Below are positions 11,651 to 24,545 of a stretch of DNA of 64,000 bases, one piece after another. The DNA is from Microvelia longipes (Eukaryota; Arthropoda; Insecta; Hemiptera; Veliidae). Numbering within the stretch: position 1 is the stretch's first letter; each line of letters begins with the position of its first letter. The DNA lies in assembly GCA_018340805.1 (NCBI GenBank), contig JACMZG010001908.1, forward strand, positions 18,963,414 through 19,027,413, read 5' to 3'. The notes under the pieces were generated by a model that was not told the origin of the DNA, did not search any database, and saw nothing but the letters and a program-made list of their open reading frames with translations. Made by a program: the position numbers and the translations under genes.

Positions 11651-12106
11651 ATTGTAATTTGAGTTGCTATACAGTGATTTAGATTGTAATTAATTAAAGT
11701 AAGTATTTTAATCTTGTTATTTTAAAGTTATATTTGAAAATGTTGTTATTCATTCTATCCTGTCTATTGTCTGTTAAGATGTCAATTAAACCCTTTTCTG
11801 AATAGGGGGTAAGAAACGGAAACTAGGAAGTCAATGTAGAAATAATCAGACACATCCAGACGGCATCGCGGTTTCACTCTCTTGTTATTTTAATCAATTT
11901 CTTGCTTTACATTCTTCAACGGTTGGATTGTTTATTCCTTTCTTTTGTTGTAATTTTTATTTCTTGTTGTAATGAGAATATGAAAACTCCAGATGATTCT
12001 ATCCCCTTATTAGAATTGATTTTGGTTGAAGTAAGCCTAGGAAAGCACTTGCTTAAGGAAAATCCATGTGGTTTAAGAGTAGTTTCCCTTTAGAATTTTT
12101 TGTAGT
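11651..12106. other. AT-rich DNA, no feature seen
   Basis: I see no gene or repeat. A 63-codon open frame at 11902-12093 shows no recognisable protein features. Confidence 0.5.
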
Positions 12107-12220
12107 AGGGACCATTTTCTGGTCCCTAAAGTCTTGGACCACATTTTCCCATTATTATTGAGTTATGGTCCACCCAGTTTAAAGTTATGTATCTGAAATT
12201 TTACACCCAGTAAAATTTCA
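12107..12220. other. Two perfect short hairpins
   Basis: AGGGACCA (12107-12114) pairs with TGGTCCCT (12120-12127) around a 5-nt loop. TGAAATTTTAC (12194-12204) pairs with GTAAAATTTCA (12210-12220) around ACCCA. They lie directly before the GC-rich repeat block and may belong to it. Confidence 0.65.
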
Positions 12221-12234
12221 TCTTGTTCTAATTA

Positions 12235-12440
12235 GTACAATTTGAACAAGATGCCTTCGGCCTCTTAGCCGCTCCGCGGCGTTGGCGCTGGAGGCCGCAT
12301 CGTAGACCCCGCGCCTCCCTGTGCATGCTTGTTGTATTTTATCAGTTCGTCTTATTACATGTTTATATATAAGTGGCATACTGCCACAATGAGAGCGAAT
12401 TTTCAAATGTATTAGTCAAAGTACGTTTTTTTGTTGACAT
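12235..12440 (+). repeat. GC-rich block and module C repeat, copy 2
   Basis: A GC-rich stretch with GCCGCTCCGCGGCGTTGGCG and GAGGCCGCATCGTAG at 12250-12315 is followed by module C (GTGGCATACTGCCACAATGA). The same order, GC-rich sequence then module C, recurs at 62925-63080. GACATTATG / CATAATGTC at 12436-12460 form a further hairpin. Confidence 0.6.
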
Positions 12441-12474
12441 TATGTCTCTACATAATGTCAATAATATACTATAT

Positions 12475-12479
<5 letters not shown>

Positions 12480-12563
<84 letters not shown>
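12480..12563. repeat. (TA)n microsatellite
   Basis: About 84 bp of TA dinucleotides with one phase break. Confidence 0.95.
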
Positions 12564-13224
12564 TCTTTTCCTTTTATTAGCGGTACTGTCACAGGCATAT
12601 CTTTGTCTCTTAACATTGTCACCCACTGTAAAATTGCGTCATCAATGTCTTCATACTTGCATACTCCAGAACTTTTTTTTAAATCTCCACTCGTTTCGTA
12701 TAACCTAAGTATGGATTCTCGATTTTGTTTTTGACTCCATCGTCAGAATCTTTTAATAAATTGATTTTTTCAGAAATAAATAAATAAGCCATTTATTCAT
12801 TTTTTTCAGAAAGGGACAGCGATTTCCGTTTTGACATTTTAATAAACTCGATTTACAAACAAATAAAAAGTTTCACAAACGAACTGGTTAGACCTAATAC
12901 CAAATTAAAACTGAAAGATTTTTAGTTCTATGCTGTGTTAATCCTAATTTCATAAAAAATTGTAAAAAAAGAGTTCGCAAAATTAAGTAAGGCAGGGCCA
13001 GAATCAATAAATAATTGTTCTGGGAAATTACGGAAAAACAGAAGTGCCGTTTTGGTCAATTCCTTGAAAGTTTGCGGGTCTTGTCTTTATATTTATATCT
13101 GGAAATTTTTTTCGTTAAATAGAAACATAGAAACACTTTTAAACACAAAATTCAAGGGAACGTAAAAAAATTCATTACATAGAGACTTCCGTTGTATAGA
13201 AGTTCGTTATATGGAGGTCCGACT
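12564..13224. other. AT-rich DNA, no gene seen
   Basis: No supported gene, RNA or repeat. Confidence 0.5.
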
Positions 13225-13225
13225 G

Positions 13226-13280
<55 letters not shown>
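13226..13280. repeat. (TA)n microsatellite
   Basis: About 55 bp of TA dinucleotides. A run of ten C follows at 13336-13345. Confidence 0.95.
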
Positions 13281-13281
<1 letters not shown>

Positions 13282-14559
13282 ATGTATGTACGAGATTTTT
13301 GCATTCAAGACGTTTCTATTGGACACGCTAACGTTCCCCCCCCCCTCCATGGCCCCAATCTTAAAAGATTATGAAAAATGTTAATCATAATAAACATCTT
13401 GGCTAGCCTACATTATTATTATTAGTGGAATTATATTCCATTTTTCTATAATTTTACCTATAAGAAAAGTACATTTCAAGTTAAGATAGCGCTCTACTTG
13501 AGCCGAGATCAGTATGGCTCGATTGAGCAGAAGCCGGTCTTATTCGATTTAGTATGCTAACCCCCTCATAATATGACACTTTATGTTAACCCCAATTTCA
13601 ATTTGAAATTTTCCTAAGCTTTGTTTTAATTGAAATTTTTTCTTTCTTGTTTTAATAATATCTTATCAATATCTATGTTTAAGAGCTATTTTTGTTAAGG
13701 TAGTTTTACGAATTATTATCTTGTATAAACATTTTAGCTTAAATAGGTTTTAACACCATGACATGCATTTATATTTGAAATTGAAAATCTCAATAATGGA
13801 AAATAAAACCTTAAAATAGAGCATATTGTTTCTATTAGAGTGAACATTCTAGTTTCGTTGGCGGAATATATTCCGAATAAACTATAAAACGGTCTGATAG
13901 ATATCCGAATGATATTTAATGTTCTCTCATCACATATGTCTGTCAATCTCTTGAAATTTAATACCTGTCTACCCTTATAAAAAGGATGGAAATAAATCAA
14001 CTGTACGAGCTGATAGCCTCAGGCTTCAGCACTATTTGCAACTAACTCGTAAAATCTATTCTATTTTTTTTCTCTTTGATCTCGAACGTTCAATTTAACA
14101 AGTGTTGGAGTCTTTTTGAATTGGTTAGAAACAAAAAAAAGTCTAACAGTTTTTTAACAAAAGATGACGTCATCAGCCCTTTTCTTGTAAATAGAACAAG
14201 TTTTCTTTTTATCTGAAACAGGATGAGATTTTTAAGGTATCTTAGGTATTGAAAGTAAACTGTTCTGCCCTAGGCCACTTCCATTATCTTTCTAGCTTTA
14301 AGGAGTAACTCAAGGTTTAAGACTCTACTTAATAGACTGGAGTTGCCTAAAGCTTAATTTCTTGTCAAATACGACTTGGTTCTTATCCTTTGAAGTTCGT
14401 CTACCATATTTTAATTGCTAAGTGTCGAGTGTTTACTTTTTTGAGGATTTGGAGTAAGAACTGAATTTAATTAGGTTTTATCTAGTTTCAATGTCAAGTA
14501 TTGTAAAGAGATTCTTCTAGGTAGAATTCTATTTTAATAGCTCTTTTTGCATTTGCATA
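13281..14559. other. AT-rich DNA, no recognised gene
   Basis: The region holds one fairly protein-like open frame on the minus strand (13734-14000, about 88 codons with KRLTDICDERTLNIIR and a hydrophobic stretch), but I cannot assign it to a family and see no supporting splice or promoter structure. A CRE-type palindrome TGACGTCA lies at 14165-14172. Confidence 0.45.

Positions 14560-14622
<63 letters not shown>
14560..14622. repeat. (TA)n microsatellite
   Basis: About 63 bp of TA dinucleotides with one phase break. Confidence 0.95.
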
Positions 14623-14624
<2 letters not shown>

Positions 14625-15291
14625 TTATGTACGAGATTTTTGTTCGCGTACATCGTGTGTATACACACACATATATATAAGTAAGGATTGCTGAGCTGAT
14701 CCTTTCGGAATGGTTTTACTTTGACTGTAACCTATCTCCGAACCATTATAGTTCATGATATATGGGTTCTATATTGTTTGTGCTTCAATACTAAATTTTC
14801 ATTGTATTTAGCAATATTTTCTTATACATTTTTGTCTCTTTTATCCGTTGTTGGAGGAATATATATTGTTACATATTTCTACTAAATAAACCTCAAGTAT
14901 ATCCCTCTATAGAAATGTCTGAAGGTGTTATGTTCTCTAACGTTGCCATTATTATTCTATTCTTGTTTGTCTGCTGTATCTCATCCCATTATTTTCATTA
15001 GGAATTTATCGGTTCCAACCTCAAGTACATTTTAAATAAAACTATCTAGTTACTTGAAAATTTATTTTTATTTACTTTGAAATTATATATAAAAAATACA
15101 TATTGCCGTTGCCCATGAAGGAGGGGGTACTTACTATTGTACTGAATGTCTGGAATAGGACAGAACAAGAGGTAGCGGATTTCCTTTCCCAACTACATCT
15201 CGACCCTTTGAACCCTACAGATACCGTAGTGGTCGTCAAAATATATGTGTATACAAACAAACACACACACGCAAATTAAGGTGTCTTTTGT
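14623..15291. other. AT-rich DNA, no gene seen
   Basis: No supported gene. Short CA-rich and TA-rich tracts occur at both edges. Confidence 0.5.
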
Positions 15292-15325
15292 ATATGTATA
15301 TATATATATATATATATACACATAC

Positions 15326-15415
<90 letters not shown>
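15292..15415. repeat. (TA)n microsatellite with interspersed TACA
   Basis: About 120 bp of TA dinucleotides with a few C-containing interruptions. Both strands read as open IY-rich peptides, which is an artefact of the dinucleotide. Confidence 0.95.
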
Positions 15416-15420
<5 letters not shown>

Positions 15421-16084
15421 TTTAAGTCAGGAGTCTGTACTCTATCTCGCTTCAACTCCACCTCCAGCTTCATAGCTTCATTTTATGATGATAACCATCA
15501 TAGGGGTCTATTTAAACCTATGACCTTGCAAATTATTTCTTATCTTATAAATTTAGTTTTTATTTTGGTATTATTCAGATTTTAATATTATTATATTTTA
15601 ATTTATAATATTTATACTAATCCCATCTTTGATAAATTTAATATAATTTTAGAGAAAATATTCTTTGTAAGTACACTTTTATTTGATTGCCTCGTAATAA
15701 AATATAATATTGTCATTGAAAAATAACCCAAAAGAGTTTCAGACATTTCTAGAAGAGACTTTGATAGAGAAAAATACATTCATTTCATCACGGGGGCTAA
15801 AATATACTTTAGTCCCTTGGGGGGCAAAAAATTTCATTACTTTTCGACCCACTTATAACCTCCACTAGTTTAATAACATTTTTCCCTCTTTTAGATACGT
15901 ATTATTTGCAAGGAAACTTAACGTATTTTGTTACTTATGGTATAATCTGCAAAAAAATTTAAAAAAAATGGTATTTTTTTTAAAAAATCGTAATTATAAA
16001 AAATAAAATATTCTTTATGTACTTAACTTAATAATTGAATGCTACAAGTTTTGAAAAAAAAATTTTAGAATAAATATAATTTTT
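15416..16084. other. AT-rich DNA, no gene seen
   Basis: No gene. The stretch 15790-15840 (TTAGTCCCTTGGGGGG) resembles the family D motif CTCCCTTGG and may be an eroded family D edge. Confidence 0.45.
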
Positions 16085-16425
16085 ATCTCCAGACGGTGTA
16101 TGATGTTAAGTTTATTGACTACTTTCTGGGGAGTAAAGAAGCCAATTTTTAATCTCAAGGGAGAAAAAGTTACTTTTTACTCCCTTGGAAGTAGAAAGTA
16201 ATTTGTTCTATCTTGGGAATAAAAAGTGTTTCCTATAATTGGGGTTAAAGCCAATTATATCCATTTTTTGGAAGAGGTATCCTCTAAATTTATAAAAGGG
16301 GCCGTTAAATTTTTGTTACCCTTTCCTGGGGACGGCACCCCAAAAATTTATGACCCAATATAAAAAAGTATTGGCTTAAACTCCGTTTTATGTCAAGAGA
16401 AGTTGCAATACCCGTTTTAGGGCCT
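16085..16425 (+). repeat. Family D repeat, copy 1
   Basis: Shared in order with 26588-26945: TATCTCCAGACGGTGTAT, TTATTGACTA, TTACTTTTTACTCCCTTGG, GGGAATAAAAAGTGTTTCCT, AGGTATCCTCTAAAT, CGGCACCCCAAAAATTTATG and TATTGGCTTAAACTCCGTTT. No coding frame is seen, so it is a non-autonomous dispersed repeat of unknown class. Confidence 0.8.
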
Positions 16426-16545
16426 TTCTGTCCATCAGGTTATTTTCCCTACGGGCACTACTTCTGATAGATATCCAAAAGTGTTCGAAAGTTATGATGC
16501 CTCAAAGAAATGTCTAGGAACAACAATTTCATACAAACACACACA

Positions 16546-16547
<2 letters not shown>

Positions 16548-16609
<62 letters not shown>

Positions 16610-16615
16610 TATATG
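16548..16615. repeat. (TA)n microsatellite
   Basis: About 68 bp of TA dinucleotides preceded by an ACACAC tract. Confidence 0.95.
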
Positions 16616-17960
16616 ATGTTTGATGACGTTATTAATGTCCATAACCCTATCGTTTTTTAAATTTATATGACGTCATTATCCTACAATACTGGCTCATCTA
16701 AAATTTCAAAAAATAAGTGGCTAAGAGGGGGAAGGCTTTTTGTTTACAACTGTTACTATTCTTATAAACTAACAGCATAGACGACAAACTGACGGCACCT
16801 GAGGTTGCGACCTCTAGTGCCGAAATAAAGTATTTCTACGTTCACATTCATGGAGGCGGAGGCACTCCAGTTTAAATGCGTTTATTCTTTCAATTTGTTT
16901 ATATTTAACTTAAAATCTATTACTACAATTTAATATTTAAAATTTTGGTTAAACTTTTTACTGTTCAAAAAGTTAGAAATATATTATTTAAATCTTCGTT
17001 CATTATTTTCTTAATCGTTAAACGTTTACCTACTGACATAGAGACGGACTGTTTACTCACAGAACAGATTATCCAAGACATTGTATCATCACAGATAAAA
17101 ACGTTAGATCTTTTTATCTTTTCACCGTCAGTGTTGTTAACAGGAATTTTCTAAATATTTTTTCTTTAGTTTTTTCTTTCTAGTTTATTTATTATTTTAG
17201 CTTAAATCTTTCCTGCCTGTTTGTACTGTTATATCTATTTCATGTTTTTAAACGAGAGGAGCATCAAGATATTTGAGACTGATTTTGATGTTTTCTTTAC
17301 TTTATTTCTCTGATCGCTTTCTCTGATTAATATTTTATTTTAGGTTTACATGAAAATGTTTCCTCTTTTTACTTAATACAACTATTACAAACTTTTACCT
17401 TTAGAAATTCTTTGTTAATTTTGCTTTAGTTGTTGTCCTTGGTTTCATTAGATGTACTTTTTACTTGGTTAGATTGTATTTGACGCTGCTATGGGTGGTT
17501 GCTTTTCTAGTTGGGTAGAGTGGGACAAGATGATGCAGTCAGTACATCTCTCTGTATATAAACAAAATAAGAAGAAAAAAATAAAAGGAAATAAACAAAA
17601 TTAAAAATATAATAAAAATAAAAGAACAAAAAAAAGTAAATAAAATAAGTCATTAGTAGAGAACCCTTTTGTTTGTGTCTTTATTAACCGTAAATAATGA
17701 CTCAGCAAAAATTCATTAAACTGAATAAATGTTTTGCAATTTTGCACGAATGTAGTTTCCCCGATTTTTTCCCGATAAAACAATCAAAGCTTTATAAGGC
17801 TTCGTAGGTTAGAGCTCCTCGTAACCCTCTGTACGTGGATCTCCTTAGACAGAACTGGATTAATATATTACATTTTACCAATATTCTAATTATAAACAGG
17901 ATTTTATAAAATCAATAATCTTTTGATCTCTATATTGGTTTTTGTAACAAGCTTGTAACG
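16616..17960. other. AT-rich DNA, no gene seen
   Basis: No supported gene. TATGACGTCATTATCC at 16667-16682 resembles the TGACGTCATTAACC block of families A and B and may be a relic of one of them. Confidence 0.5.
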
Positions 17961-17964
17961 GATG

Positions 17965-19050
17965 GCCCGTGGCCATAATTGACAAAGTTACGTTTGTAAC
18001 GTGATTAACACGTTTGTAACGTATATTATAGCTTTTCATAGGAGCCTGTGGCCATAATTGACAAAGTTACGTTTGTAACGAGATTAAACGTTTGTAACGT
18101 ATATTATAGCTTTTCATAGGAGCCTGTGGCCATAATTGACAAAGTTACGTTTGTAACGAGATTAACACGTTTGTAACGTATATTATAGCTTTTCATAGGA
18201 GCCATAATTGTCAAAGTTACGTTTGTAACGAGATTAACACGTTTGTAACGTATATTATAGCTTTTCATAGGAGCCTGTGGCCATAATTGACAAAGTTACG
18301 TTTGTAACGAGATTAAAACGTTTGTAACGTATATTATAGCTTTTCATAGGAGCCTGTGGCCATAATTGACAAAGTTACGTTTGTAACGAGATTAAAACGT
18401 TTGTAACGTATATTATAGCTTTTCATAGGAGCCTGTGGCCATAATTGACAAAGTTACGTTTGTAACGAGATTAACACGTTTGTAACGTATATTATAGCTT
18501 TTCATAGGAGCCTCTGGCCATAATTGTCAAAGTTACGTTTGTAACGAGATTAAAACGTTTGTAACGTATATTATAGCTTTTCATAGGAGCCTCTGGCCAT
18601 AATTGACAAAGTTACGTTTGTAACGAGATTAACACGTTTGTAACGTATATTATAGCTTTTCATAGGAGCCTCTGGCCATAATTGTCAAAGTTACGTTTGT
18701 AACGAGATTAACACGTTGTAACGTATATTATAGCTTTTCATAGGAGCCTGTGGCCATAATTGACAAAGTTACGTTTGTAACGAGATTAACACGTTTGTAA
18801 CGTATATTATAGCTTTTCATAGGAGCCTCTGGCCATAATTGTCAAAGTTACGTTTGTAACGAGATTACGTTTGTAACGCTTTTTAATATTAGTTACGTTT
18901 TGATTAACACAATAGAGTTGACAAAGTTACGTTTGTAACGAGCGTTGTAACAGCTTTTCATAGGAGCCTCTGGCCATAATTGTCAAAGTTACGTAACGAG
19001 ATTAACTGTAACGTATATTATAGCTTTTCATAGGAGCCTGTGGCCATAAT
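17965..19050 (+). repeat. 79-bp satellite array, about 13 units
   Basis: Each unit runs GTGGCCATAATTGACAAAGT, GTTACGTTTGTAACGAGATT, AACACGTTTGTAACGTATAT, TATAGCTTTTCATAGGAGCC. Unit starts at 18277, 18356, 18435 and 18514 give an exact 79-bp period. Each unit contains two small inverted repeats, GTTAC-GTTT-GTAAC and ACGTT-TGT-AACGT. Units differ by CTGTGG versus CTCTGG, GACAAAG versus GTCAAAG, and small deletions. The right end (about 18860-19020) is scrambled and shortened. No coding potential is seen. Confidence 0.95.
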
Positions 19051-19340
19051 TGCTTAAGTCTTAACTCTGTCGTGGATTATGTAAAAATTTTATAAAGTGA
19101 TAAAGCCTGCCTTTAATTTTTTCTTGGCTTCTTAAAGGAAAAGCGCATTATTTGTCCTATTTGTTTTCGAAAAACTATGAGCATCCAAAGTCAGCTTCGC
19201 ATTATTTTTTGCACATATCCTATTACAGAAATCCGCTCAATATATGTTTTTTGTTTCTGTTTAAAATTCATTGCCTAATACACAAGATCATTTTTGCTGT
19301 AAGTATTATATAATTATATTATTATAATTATAATATTTAT

Positions 19341-19712
19341 AGTATTAAAATTTATGACACAGGTTGGGATATAATAAATTTCCTTAATTTTGCATAACTA
19401 AATTTCGCCTTCTTTGTAATATAAGGCATATTCATGTTAAATAAACCTAAAGATAAGAATTAATTTCAATCATATCATACACTGTGTAAGTAAGTAGCTT
19501 TATATTTAACTTCTCATGAGCATGACTTATTAATAATTATTTTAACATCTAAGATCTGATTGTAATTAATTCTTCACTTTTTAGGTTTATTTAACATGAA
19601 TATGCCTTGTATAGCAATACAAGGCATATTCAAATAAGGCGAAATATAGTTATAATGCAAAATTAAGGAAATTCAGTACGTTCCATCCAGTGTCATAAAT
19701 TTTAATAGTATC
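19341..19712. mobile_element. Inverted-repeat (MITE-like) element
   Basis: The left arm 19341-19464 and right arm 19565-19712 are diverged reverse complements. Both contain ATTAAAATTTATGACAC, TTCCTTAATTTTGCAT, ATTTCGCCTT, AAGGCATATTCATGTTAAAT and AAACCTAAA in mirrored order. The right arm also has its own perfect 15-bp hairpin (GAATATGCCTTGTAT, loop AGCA, 19598-19631). There is no coding sequence. Confidence 0.75.
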
Positions 19713-22700
19713 AATTATAATGGAGACAAATACCAACAACAACAAATATAATATTTATTATAATAATTAAATTTTATCTGTGACAGATATAATCTATCCC
19801 AAATTATCTTCTAAGTTGTAAGTTGTTTAATTTAACTTTCCTGACGGATATTGCTGCTGTTTTAATAATTATTTATCCATTTCCTTTATCAATATCATTA
19901 GCAAATTAACATTAAATTATGGTAATCACTATAGACTATTAGCGTTCCTAACTGATTGAAACAGCGGTATGGAAAGGACCTTAAAGAATAATCAAATAGT
20001 TAAACATCAATTTGTAACTTATATGAGAGATACGAGTTAAATTCTAAGCTAAGATCGAAATATGATTCCAGACCACAATAATCTTTATCATTACCCTGAA
20101 AATAATTTTTTAAATGCGTATTTTATAGTAGAAAATTTTGAATTCATATACGTAAAAATATACGTTAAAAGAAACTAAATTTCTTATTATATCTTTTTGA
20201 ACTTTCCTTAAACCTTCATTAAATTGAAACATACTGAGTAACATATAAATCATAAGTTGTTAAAATTTTAGAAGCATAGTTAACTCATGTTTCTGAAACT
20301 AAACCTTAACATCCTGTATCCTAAACTGAAACTGATAACGTATTAACTAGACAACTTCAGTACTTCCAAGAGACAAACTTCGATATCTCTTGATATTATC
20401 AAAATGTGAATATTAGCTATGAATATAGTTAAAATCTATATGTTTACATTTAAAAATAAATTATTTGATTCAAGATAAACGTTGCTATGATAAAGTAATT
20501 AATATCTGTAATTTATTCTGTTTATTTTAGGAGATTTTAATGTTTGTTTAAATAATGAGTTATGCATTTGGAATTAATTATTTAAATGTAATTATTAGGT
20601 GGGATTAGATGATTAGAGAATTATATTTATTGATTTAATATGATTTTTTTTATTCTAATTAATTTATACTAATAATTGTGGGCGTATAATTTAAATATTA
20701 TCAACGAAATGAATCACCATGAAATGAAATTAAATGTATTATTATTATATTATATTATTTTATTTTATATTATAATCTATTATTTTATATTATTATGAAA
20801 TATGATGTATTATTTATGTATTATAAACAAAATGAATAAATAATGAAATGTATGAATCACTATAAAAGAAAAAAAATTAAGTCAGCTTATTACCTCTAAT
20901 AATTTTTATGAAAGAATTTCTCGATAAAAATAATAATTTGTTTAAAATTAAGAAATCTTCTGTCATAGGCATTATTTATATTTAAAATAATCAGTAATAT
21001 GTATGACACTAAAGTTTTCTCTAATTAATTTCTCAAAATCATAGCCTTTAATGAAATAATGAAAAATTAAATTAGTATGACCACAACCACAGATGCGGTT
21101 GTGGTCATTTCAGTTTATTTATAGTTTTAGGGGAAATGATTTTTACTTTTCCTTATTTTTTAAAGTTTTTTGTTTGTTTTTCTTAACTCAAGAAATTACA
21201 ATTTTAAAACGCCATTGGAGTTATAAGTAATACATGAATATTATTAATAATTAATACATGAATATTAGTAATAATTCGTGTATAAATAATACATGAAATT
21301 AACTAATTTATAATTACTAAATGTTTACTATTTAATTAGTTTAGTATTTAAATGTTTAGTATTTTAAATAGTTAGTATTTATTGTTAAATAATATAGCTC
21401 TTCAATGATAATAAACAGTTGTTAGATATTATGAATGGATTAATTAAATCTTTAAAAACTTGTATAAAATAAAACTCAAATTAGATCTGAAGACTGTATG
21501 AAACGTTGTTTTTTATTAGCTATAAATAATAGGACGGGACCGAGTCGTAATCCCTGCGGTACACAACTCCTGGCTTCCTTGCCACTCCCCTATAAGTCTT
21601 ATTTTTTTATGTAAGTTTCCAGAAAAAGGGGTTTCATTATATTCTCCTTATTCTCTTTGTGTCACCTCGGTAATTTCATCCCTTCAGGAGGATTATATTG
21701 TTTTATTAATGGTTCATTTTATTTACAAAAAAGAACTTTTTCACTGTTTCGAAGAAAAAAGAGCTTGATTAATGACTAATTTAGTAAGTTGAGTACTAAA
21801 CATAATACTCTTTCTTACTGCTTCCAACCAATAACAAATTTAGCAATTTCTTCTTTCTTTGCTCTGCTACTAATTAATTCCTTTATTTTTTCTCCCTTTT
21901 CCCTAAAATTAATTGATTTCAATATACTTTTGAATAAAGAATGGGATCTAAAAAAGAAGCTCCTTCTTTTGCAAGTTTTTATTCTTTATATAATAAATAA
22001 ATAATAGACTTTCTCTACTTAATGGGGAGCAGAAGGACTTAGAAAGGGGGAAGTGGAGGGAGTTGACAAATGGTCCTTGATCCTGAAGGACACTTCTTCA
22101 AGTTCCTAATTTATTTCGCTGAATCCTTTATCCAATCTACTTGTACTTCTTTTCCTTATCTTGGTTAAGGTTTTGTCTACTTTCTTTTTCTACAAATTTT
22201 CTATTTTTAAATTTTAAAAGAAGATTTCAATGATTTTATGTCAAGGATAATAATTGACTAGAAAAGTATCAGAATTGTCAATTATTATTTTAACAGACGT
22301 TTAATCAATAAAAATAACTGCTTTACCTTAGAATGATTTAAAATATTGTCTATTTCTTCTTAGTTATTTTATAAATTCATCGCTTTGAAATTTATTTTAA
22401 TGAAATGTATATATTTCTGGTGTTACTCTCTATTTTTTTAATAAATTTCCTGTTGAATACTGTTGAATATTTTATTTATTAAGAAAACTATTTTATGCGA
22501 AAATAAATTTCCTTCAATCGCTTTCCTTATTAAGAATGGTTGTTGGGAAAGTGTAATTGTATACATTTGTCACGTATACTTCACGCTTATTTTATAGACA
22601 CAAATAATTTTAATTTGTACCTGCAGCACGATATCCTCACAAAAGCTTTAACAGAGAAATTTGCGACTTAGTATAAGTTTAACACATGGCTAAACTCAGT

Positions 22701-23690
22701 TAACAGTGAGAGAAAATAGTGTTGAGGAACCAATGTGGTTGGCCCGATTTGAAATTGTGGGCGTGATTTAACACCTAGGCATAACCTCATTGGCTCCCTG
22801 GTATTTTTTAACTGATTATAGGTGGTTATAATATGGATAATAATGGTTATAATACATGACAAATTAGATTACTCAAAGCATTTACACCGCATTGCAAACT
22901 ATCTGCATTAATTATATAGCAGAGAAATAAATGATTTATTATTTTCACCAGTGCATTCTGGCTAAGCTGAATATTTTTCTGTTAAATCTTCAGTGCTGAT
23001 ATAGTATAGGTATTAAGTAAACATCTTAATGTTTATTAAAGAGAAGTTGGGAATTAGCGTAAACTTTAATGTAGTACAATTTTTGTTGGAATGATATTTT
23101 GTCAATTTGAGTATCCTGGTTTCAGCTCAATTATACCAATCGTTGAGCCGAAAAGCCAAAACAACCGGAAAATTTGTCGTAATGATGACATAAAGTGACG
23201 GATTTCTACAGAGCTGGTCAAAAAACCGGCGAAGAGACCAGATCAAAGGCCCTGTCTCTTAATGCTTCACTATATTTAAGTTAAACTTAATGACTTTGTT
23301 ACTACTGATAAATCTAATATAGTTGCAGTTAGTCTTATAATAAAAGGTCCTTTATTAGAAATGTAATAAAGCAATGTATAAAAAGTTAGTAAACTCTGAG
23401 CCCTGAGGAAGTAACTATGGTTTAAGAGCTACTAAATAGCTTAAAACTCTTTTAAGAACTGGCCTCAACTAAGTCTCTGGTCATTACGACTTTAACTAAT
23501 GGTCCGTATCCCTGGAACTAAAAGTATTGCACTATAATTACACCGTCTTAATTTTGCTGTTTAGTTTCTTTTTTGAATTAACTTTCTTAACTGTGTTTTA
23601 CAGAAGAATTGCCCTTAATAAAAGTACTGAGTAGAGGTTTTAAAATATCAATAAATCACGTGGTTTTACCGTCTAATGCAATGTCAGGGT
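19713..23690. other. Very AT-rich DNA, no gene seen
   Basis: About 4 kb of extremely AT-rich sequence. It contains one perfect hairpin (21077-21108) and short duplications such as ATACATGAATATTA near 21230-21260. No coding frame, tRNA or repeat family is recognised. Confidence 0.55.
21077..21108. other. Perfect 12-bp GC-richer hairpin
   Basis: ATGACCACAACC and GGTTGTGGTCAT are exact reverse complements around ACAGATGC. The hairpin stands out in very AT-rich surroundings. Confidence 0.65.
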
Positions 23691-24545
23691 GTCAAAATAC
23701 TAAAATTTATGATCTCGTTTCATAATTTTACTTTTCCTCATTTGTACCGTAAATGGGAAAAGTATTTTGTTTAAATAAAAATCCGATATAGGCATATTTA
23801 TGCTAGAGAGTTGAAAATTGGTACAGTAATATATTTTTAGGTCTAGATGTGCTATCCGGAAAATAATTTTAAAGCTTTATTTTCCAATTGTGTTCAAATT
23901 TGGTACAAGTATCCCTTTATGTAATGAATACGTGTAAAATGTTTTGTTTTAATACGGCAAGTATACCTATGGTTTGATTAAAATCAGTGCCTGCCATAAA
24001 GATATATACTAGAGGGGGCATAGCATATCTTAATACATTGAGAGGCCTGAAACATCTTTTTGAGACTTTCAGGGGCTCTGTGTAACCTCATTGAAACCTC
24101 AATCAAGAGTGAAAAGATAAAAAATCAATTGATTTTGTCTTCCCGCACATTGTTTGTGTTTTGATTTGTATTTTTAACACTCTCCTTATATAAGTTATTG
24201 TAATTTTGTACTGATTATTTGATTGTATTTATAATTGAAGGTGTTCAGGTTACTTTTTCGATGTTTCACAATTTAACCTATAGGGTCCTTCTAGTAATAG
24301 CATCTCTATGGTGCCTGCATTCTTCATGGGTGACAGCTGAGAATAAACAAATTTATTTACTATGTAATGACAAGCAGAGCAAGTCAGAGACGCGTTACAG
24401 TATAAATTTGGTATTTTTTTATTCTGAGGACGAAGGAAGCGAGTCCGTAGCAGTGAGGGTGAGCTTAGTGTATCCGATGTCTTAAGAATGAGCGTCTATA
24501 TCAGATGTGGTGGGCTTATTATTCCGAGGGACTCCCTGCCCGTTT
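23690..24545 (+). repeat. Family A repeat, interrupted copy
   Basis: The 5' part (23690-23985) has TTTTACTTTTCCTCATTTGT, ACCGTAAATGGGAAAAGTA, TTTATGCTAGAGAGTTGAAA, GGTACAGTAATAT, CTATCCGGAAAATAATTTT and AATACGGCAAGTATACCTAT. The 5S-like core is lost: only AAATCAGTGCCTGCC remains. After about 300 unrelated bases the 3' part resumes (about 24360-24545) with two GAGGACGAAGGAAGCGAG-type modules and a GGACTCCCTGCCCGTTTTTT end. Confidence 0.7.

Noticed and set aside
12373..12708. Open frames on both strands made of repeating I and Y codons
   Set aside because: Translation of (TA)n microsatellites, as also at 6225, 15245, 28868 and 53316.
13734..14000. 88-codon minus-strand frame with a hydrophobic segment
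   Set aside because: I considered a chemoreceptor or LINE fragment but could see no diagnostic motif; left as unassigned DNA.
17965..19050. CRISPR-like regular repeats
   Set aside because: Repeats are directly adjacent 79-bp units without unique spacers, and the DNA is eukaryotic.
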